Part shown: in pieces, positions 60,486 through 64,000 of the stretch
How positions within the stretch are numbered: the stretch's first letter is position 1
Layout: the number at the start of each line of letters is the position of its first letter
Assembly: GCA_002839605.1 (NCBI GenBank)
Contig: PGYK01000003.1
Coordinates: 1 to 64,000, forward strand
DNA length: 64,000 bases
Source: Methanomicrobiales archaeon HGW-Methanomicrobiales-3
Lineage (GTDB): Archaea; Halobacteriota; Methanomicrobia; Methanomicrobiales; Methanospirillaceae
Direction: 5' to 3'
Notes under the pieces: model-generated
What the model was told of the DNA's origin: nothing
The model's database searches: none
Seen by the model: the letters and a program-made list of their open reading frames with translations, nothing else
Translations under genes and position numbers: made by a program

Positions 60486-60830
60486 TTATTCGGTTAATTC
60501 CTTCTCAATCTCCATCTTGATCCGGTCAAGGGCAATCCTGCCGATCCGGGTGATGCGCCCGTTGACCAGTACCATGGGGATCGGGGGGTGATCGCGCTCA
60601 ACGATCGTGCGGATATGGTCCGGCACCCCATCATCGACAAGCGTGAGTTTCAGGACCACCTTGTCGCCGTAGATCTTCTGGAGGACCCGCTCCAGTTCCA
60701 AAAATGCATCGGTAAGTTTTCCTTTGAGGTAGCAGCCGGTAAGGCCGCAGGTGCGGTTCTCATCGCAGGGAAACGGTGAGCACTCCGATGTTTTCAAGCC
60801 GACAACTTCTATCTGCACGATCCCGGTCAT
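60486..60830 (-). CDS. thioredoxin-fold protein with four conserved cysteines
   Basis: A 114-residue protein from the ATG at 60830; GTTATTTAG (60852-60860, read on the minus strand as CTAAATAAC) lies 26 bp upstream. Cys17, Cys22, Cys28 and Cys33 (TSECSPFPCDENRTCGLTGC region) sit where thioredoxins carry the active-site loop, and PPIPMVLVNG gives the cis-proline turn. The extra cysteines could bind an iron-sulfur cluster. It follows the ferredoxin:disulfide reductase-like gene and so may be its redox partner. Confidence 0.75.
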   Translation of the reverse strand: MTGIVQIEVVGLKTSECSPFPCDENRTCGLTGCYLKGKLTDAFLELERVLQKIYGDKVVLKLTLVDDGVPDHIRTIVERDHPPIPMVLVNGRITRIGRIALDRIKMEIEKELTE

Positions 60831-60888
60831 ACCGGAAATATTATCCCGGATGTTATTTAGGGATTGGGAAATGCACGAAAAAAGGGCT

Positions 60889-61404
60889 TCAGATGAACCG
60901 CTCGAACCGATCCTTTGTAACCTTGCAGATCGGGCAGATGCCCGGTGGCTGTTCCCGGGCACAGAGATACCCGCAGACCTTGCAGCGCCAGACCGGTAAG
61001 GGGAAGACCGGTACCGGGCCGGTTGTTACGGTCCGGACTGCCGGAGCTTTTCCCCGCAGGGAGCGCGGGGGCCGTCGCTCGGGTACAGGTGCGACCTGAG
61101 CTGCGCCCCTTACTATTTCATCACTGACATAGAGGGCACAGTAACAGGCACCGTACTCACTCAGGTCCGGGTCACGGTAATCGCACGGGCAGACAATGTC
61201 CCCATCCTCAGCAGATTTCCCGCTTGCGAGACGGCAGGGACACGCCCGGTACCCGTACCGCTGCTCGTTCTTTAACAGGCCGCGGATCAGGTTTTTGGTA
61301 AATTCACTATCGGGATTGAACCGGTATCCTCCGTCTTCGGCTTCCTTTTTCAGCTGCAGGTATACCCGGTCTACGTCGCTCTCGCTCACACCGGTGAAAT
61401 TCAT
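60889..61404 (-). CDS. ferredoxin:thioredoxin reductase catalytic subunit fused to rubredoxin-like domain
   Basis: A 171-residue protein. Residues 1-105 are the FTR beta-type catalytic domain with its cysteine pairs: [20 protein letters not shown] and GACYCALYV, which bind a 4Fe-4S cluster and the active disulfide. After a linker the C-terminus (about 135-171) is rubredoxin-like: [10 protein letters not shown] and [17 protein letters not shown]. The fusion would pass electrons from ferredoxin or the rubredoxin iron to a disulfide partner such as the adjacent glutaredoxin or thioredoxin-like protein. The ATG overlaps the glutaredoxin stop. Confidence 0.92.
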   Translation of the reverse strand: MNFTGVSESDVDRVYLQLKKEAEDGGYRFNPDSEFTKNLIRGLLKNEQRYGYRACPCRLASGKSAEDGDIVCPCDYRDPDLSEYGACYCALYVSDEIVRGAAQVAPVPERRPPRSLRGKAPAVRTVTTGPVPVFPLPVWRCKVCGYLCAREQPPGICPICKVTKDRFERFI

Positions 61405-61682
61405 GACCCCAGTGCCTCCCTGATCTCCTGCTCGCGGAACCCGACAATTACCTTTTTATTATCGATAACCAGCGTGGGAAACGAGCCGCTGGGATTGAAC
61501 TTTTCAACCTGTGCAATCGCGTTATCCTGTTCGGTTCCATCGAGCAGGTCCACGTAGGAATAATCGAACGCAACCCCTATCTGCCGCAAAAGTTCCTTGG
61601 TCTTGTTGCACCACCCGCAGGTAGAGAGTGCGTACAGCATCACCGTTCCCTTGTTCTTCCCGTCAACATGTTCCACTGCCAT
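61401..61682 (-). CDS. glutaredoxin-family protein
   Basis: A 93-residue thioredoxin-fold protein: [19 protein letters not shown] with the active-site pair [20 protein letters not shown] with the cis-proline, and a C-terminal helix. GGTGAAG stands 7 bases before the ATG at 61682. It overlaps the FTR-rubredoxin gene (ATGA), so both proteins are made together, and it is a natural substrate of that reductase. Confidence 0.9.
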   Translation of the reverse strand: MAVEHVDGKNKGTVMLYALSTCGWCNKTKELLRQIGVAFDYSYVDLLDGTEQDNAIAQVEKFNPSGSFPTLVIDNKKVIVGFREQEIREALGS

Positions 61683-61772
61683 GATCACTTCACCAGCTGT
61701 TCAATGAAAGGAAATTGGGCCAGGTACTACTTAAAACCGGGGATAGATCGCAAAAAAGGATGGCGGCTGCCA

Positions 61773-62270
61773 TCACTTGTTCTTCATGATGATCTCGACA
61801 TCCTCAAGGAGGGCCTGGAGATCTTCCTCGTGCTCCACTTCCTGCGAGAGGATGGTTAGGAGCACGTTGTACGTGACCGGGTCCGTATCCCGTGTCTTCT
61901 TGAGCAACGAATTGTACGTCTTAATCGCACACTGCTCGCCCTTGATGTTCTGCTCAAGGATCTTCACGATGAACGGATCGTCCGGGGCATCGTACCCGCA
62001 GTTGGTGAGCGTGTACCAGTCCTGCGGTTTTGTCACGGGCGTTCCGCCCAGCTGGATGATGCGGGTGGTCAGGAGCGTGGCATGGGCCAGTTCCTCAGTC
62101 GCATGGAGGGTGAGTTCGGAGATGACCGCCTCCTTGTTCGGACCTTTGACCACTTTTGAGCCGATCCAGTACTGGTAGTATGCCAGCCACTCATCGGAAT
62201 AGGCCTTGTTTAACAGGGTTATGAGTTCCTTTACATCGGTATCAACAATCTTCTGTCCAAGAGTTCCCAT
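61773..62270 (-). CDS. ferritin-like di-iron protein (bacterioferritin/Dps-like)
   Basis: A 165-residue four-helix bundle: the helices carry glutamates and histidines in the ferritin pattern (YSDEWLAYYQYWIG, LHATEELAHATLLT, IKGEQCAIKTYNSLL, LSQEVEHEEDLQALLED). Likely iron storage or detoxification of peroxide. GGTGAAGACC precedes the ATG at 62270. It heads the redox group (ferritin, glutaredoxin, FTR-rubredoxin, thioredoxin-like); the gap to glutaredoxin is about 90 bp. Confidence 0.9.
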   Translation of the reverse strand: MGTLGQKIVDTDVKELITLLNKAYSDEWLAYYQYWIGSKVVKGPNKEAVISELTLHATEELAHATLLTTRIIQLGGTPVTKPQDWYTLTNCGYDAPDDPFIVKILEQNIKGEQCAIKTYNSLLKKTRDTDPVTYNVLLTILSQEVEHEEDLQALLEDVEIIMKNK

Positions 62271-62427
62271 AGGTCTTCACCTTTTTTCCGGTAATCGGCG
62301 GAATGATCCACTATCGGAAGCCATCCGATATATTGGTATCCGTTACGGCACCGGAGAGGAGCTACCCAGACCGCTTGCTGCCATGAAGAACCAAAAAAAG
62401 CATGTGTAGGACAGGACCTGCATTATC

Positions 62428-62435
62428 GTTAATTA
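62428..62435 (+). promoter_or_regulatory. TATA box of carA
   Basis: GTTAATTA is centred about 24 bp before the ATG at 62455, so the carAB message is nearly leaderless. Confidence 0.5.
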
Positions 62436-62454
62436 CTATTCAGGCACATTAGCT

Positions 62455-63519
62455 ATGGATATCATGAAGGCAGTCCTGGGTCTTGAGGATGGGCATATTG
62501 TCCGGGGGGAAGGATTTGGTGTTGAAGGGGAATGCACCGGGGAACTGGTGTTCAATACCCTGATGTCGGGATACATGGAGGCGCTCTCCGATCCCAGCTA
62601 TTTTGGCCAGATCCTCCTTTTCACGTTCCCGACAATCGGCAATTACGGTGTCGACACACAGAACATGCAGAGCCAGAATGTCAAGGTCCGGGCAGCAGTC
62701 TGCCGCGAGATCTGCAGCAAACCCGATGCAGCCCAGAACCTGAGGGAGTACTTTGAGCAGAAGAAACTCCTTGGGATGTGCGGCGTTGATACCCGGAGCC
62801 TGACCATCAGGACCCGGGTCCACGGGACCTTGCGGGCAGCCCTTCTTGTCGGGAGCGATGATGGCGAACAGGCAGTTGCCCTTGCTAAAAAAGCGCCCAC
62901 TCCCGCCGAGATCGATCCCATTCCCGAAGTATCGTGCAAAGCGCCTTACCGCATCCCGGGAAAAGGAAAACGCATTGCGATAATCGATCTCGGCCTCAAG
63001 ACCAATATGATAACCAGCCTCTCCCGCCGGAAAGGCGACCTGTACATCTTCCCCCACGATACCGATCCTGAAGAAATTTTTGCCGTTGAGCCGGACTGCC
63101 TTTTCCTGACCAACGGTCCCGGGGATCCCAAACGGGCGGTAAAGACCATTGCCACCGTGAAAAAGTGCATCGGGGAACTGCCCATATTCGGGATCTGCAT
63201 GGGCAACCAGATCACCGCACTGGCACTTGGCGGAGAGACGTACAAACTCAAGTTCGGCCACCGGGGCGCAAACCAGCCGGTCAGGTATCATGACGGCAGG
63301 ATCTTCATCACGACCCAGAACCACGGGTACGCGGTGGACAGGGACTCACTCCCGGAAGGATGTGATGTGACGTTCCTGAATGCAAACGACGGGACGGTCG
63401 AGGGATTCGAGAACCTGGACTTACGGATTAACTGCGTCCAGTTCCATCCCGAAGCCCATGCCGGGCCCATGGATACGGAATGTCACTATTTTGACGGCCT
63501 GTTCAGGAGGCTCGGATAA
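62455..63519 (+). CDS. carA: carbamoyl-phosphate synthase small subunit
   Basis: A 354-residue glutamine amidotransferase subunit. The N-terminal half ([41 protein letters not shown]) binds the large subunit; the C-terminal half is the GATase domain with the catalytic Cys in [10 protein letters not shown] and His/Glu in [11 protein letters not shown]. Reaction: frees ammonia from glutamine for carbamoyl phosphate, used in pyrimidine and arginine synthesis. The ATG at 62455 fits the TATA spacing; an ATG three codons later is the alternative. The stop overlaps carB (TAATG). Confidence 0.96.
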   Translation: MDIMKAVLGLEDGHIVRGEGFGVEGECTGELVFNTLMSGYMEALSDPSYFGQILLFTFPTIGNYGVDTQNMQSQNVKVRAAVCREICSKPDAAQNLREYFEQKKLLGMCGVDTRSLTIRTRVHGTLRAALLVGSDDGEQAVALAKKAPTPAEIDPIPEVSCKAPYRIPGKGKRIAIIDLGLKTNMITSLSRRKGDLYIFPHDTDPEEIFAVEPDCLFLTNGPGDPKRAVKTIATVKKCIGELPIFGICMGNQITALALGGETYKLKFGHRGANQPVRYHDGRIFITTQNHGYAVDRDSLPEGCDVTFLNANDGTVEGFENLDLRINCVQFHPEAHAGPMDTECHYFDGLFRRLG

Positions 63520-64000
63520 TGCCAAAACTTGAGCATATCAAAAAGGTCCTCATCATCGGGTCGGGGCCGATCCAGATCGGGCAGGCAGCAGAGTTCGATT
63601 TCTCCGGAAGCCAGGCCTGCCGGGCCATGCACGAGGAGGGAGTTGAGGTTGTCTTGATCAACTCCAACCCTGCAACGATCCAGACGGACCCGGAGATGGC
63701 AGAGACCATCTATATCGAACCCATCCGGGCCGATGTGATTGCAAAGATCATCGAGAAGGAGAAACCCGACGGGATCCTCTCCGGCATGGGTGGCCAGACC
63801 GGGCTCAACATGACCGCTGAACTTGCCGAGAAGGGCGCGCTCGCAGGAGTCGAGATCCTCGGCACGCCCCTTGAAGCGATCTATCGTGGCGAGGACCGGC
63901 AGAAATTCCGGGAACTGATGCTTGAGATCGGGGAACCGATCCCAAAGAGCATGATCCTCACGAGCATGACCCAGGTGGACGAAGTGATCGAGGCTATCGG
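63519..64000 (+). CDS. carB: carbamoyl-phosphate synthase large subunit, 5' part
   Basis: The first 160 residues are present and the gene runs past the window end. The start [61 protein letters not shown] and [11 protein letters not shown] are the classic N-terminal motifs of CarB's first ATP-grasp half. It overlaps carA by one base. Together they supply carbamoyl phosphate; pyrH lies upstream for a later pyrimidine step. Confidence 0.96.
   Translation, partial: MPKLEHIKKVLIIGSGPIQIGQAAEFDFSGSQACRAMHEEGVEVVLINSNPATIQTDPEMAETIYIEPIRADVIAKIIEKEKPDGILSGMGGQTGLNMTAELAEKGALAGVEILGTPLEAIYRGEDRQKFRELMLEIGEPIPKSMILTSMTQVDEVIEAI

Noticed and set aside
62449-63324. Minus-strand frame of 291 codons
   Set aside because: Lies opposite carA, whose motifs are unmistakable.

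Overview
The window comes from a methanogenic archaeon, most likely of the order Methanomicrobiales (Methanoregula-like). The support is the fused formaldehyde-activating enzyme/hexulose-phosphate synthase, the methanogen families DUF2193 and DUF2180, an AqpM-type aquaporin, an archaeal nicotinate phosphoribosyltransferase, intron-bearing tRNA-Trp, and TATA boxes about 25-30 bp before many start codons. The genus is inferred from gene content only.

Layout. 0-1.1 kb: a small orphan ORF and a hicBA toxin-antitoxin pair whose toxin is frameshifted. 1.4-11.7 kb: a lipoprotein hydrolase, aqpM-DUF2180-DUF2193, fae-hps, a PhzF-like protein, a receiver-PAS protein, tRNA-Trp with a box C/D RNA in its intron, and an acyl-CoA ligase. 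12.6-19.4 kb: a histidine kinase, then a minus-strand run for methylthioadenosine salvage (MTI phosphorylase, DadD) with a ComEC-like secreted metallo-hydrolase and DUF3006, and a divergent nicotinate phosphoribosyltransferase. 19.5-29.8 kb: a cluster of four zinc-ribbon membrane proteins and five related secreted/anchored proteins, three with a CFI-box and a multi-helix C-terminus. 30.0-32.3 kb: an unusual fusion of a CrtC/AttH lipocalin-like domain with a polyprenyl diphosphate synthase, followed by tRNA-Ala. 32.5-39.8 kb: a chemosensory cluster (double CheW, poly-HAMP chemoreceptor, CheA-receiver hybrid, receiver-histidine kinase). 39.9-43.4 kb: two successive DUF47/PiT phosphate-transport pairs; the first PiT is frameshifted. 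44.2-55.5 kb: an accessory region with unknown small genes, a VapBC pair, a dinD remnant, a tandem repeat array, a predicted caspase-fold protein between direct repeats, and a GIY-YIG/AbrB/TIM-barrel module whose two 3' ends carry the same 42-bp element in inverted orientation. 56.0-64.0 kb: housekeeping genes (endonuclease III, tRNA-Pro, UMP kinase, AmrS, Mut7-C, a redox/iron group, carA and the start of carB).

Intergenic spaces between about 2.5 and 59.6 kb are filled by at least six families of GC-rich, hairpin-forming dispersed repeats. They often lie directly behind stop codons and account for most of the non-coding DNA. No CRISPR array, rRNA, transposase gene or recognisable provirus core gene was found.

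The best candidates for undescribed biology are the divergent GIY-YIG/AbrB/TIM-barrel module, the caspase-like protein in its repeat setting, the zinc-ribbon/CFI-box protein cluster and the CrtC-polyprenyl synthase fusion.
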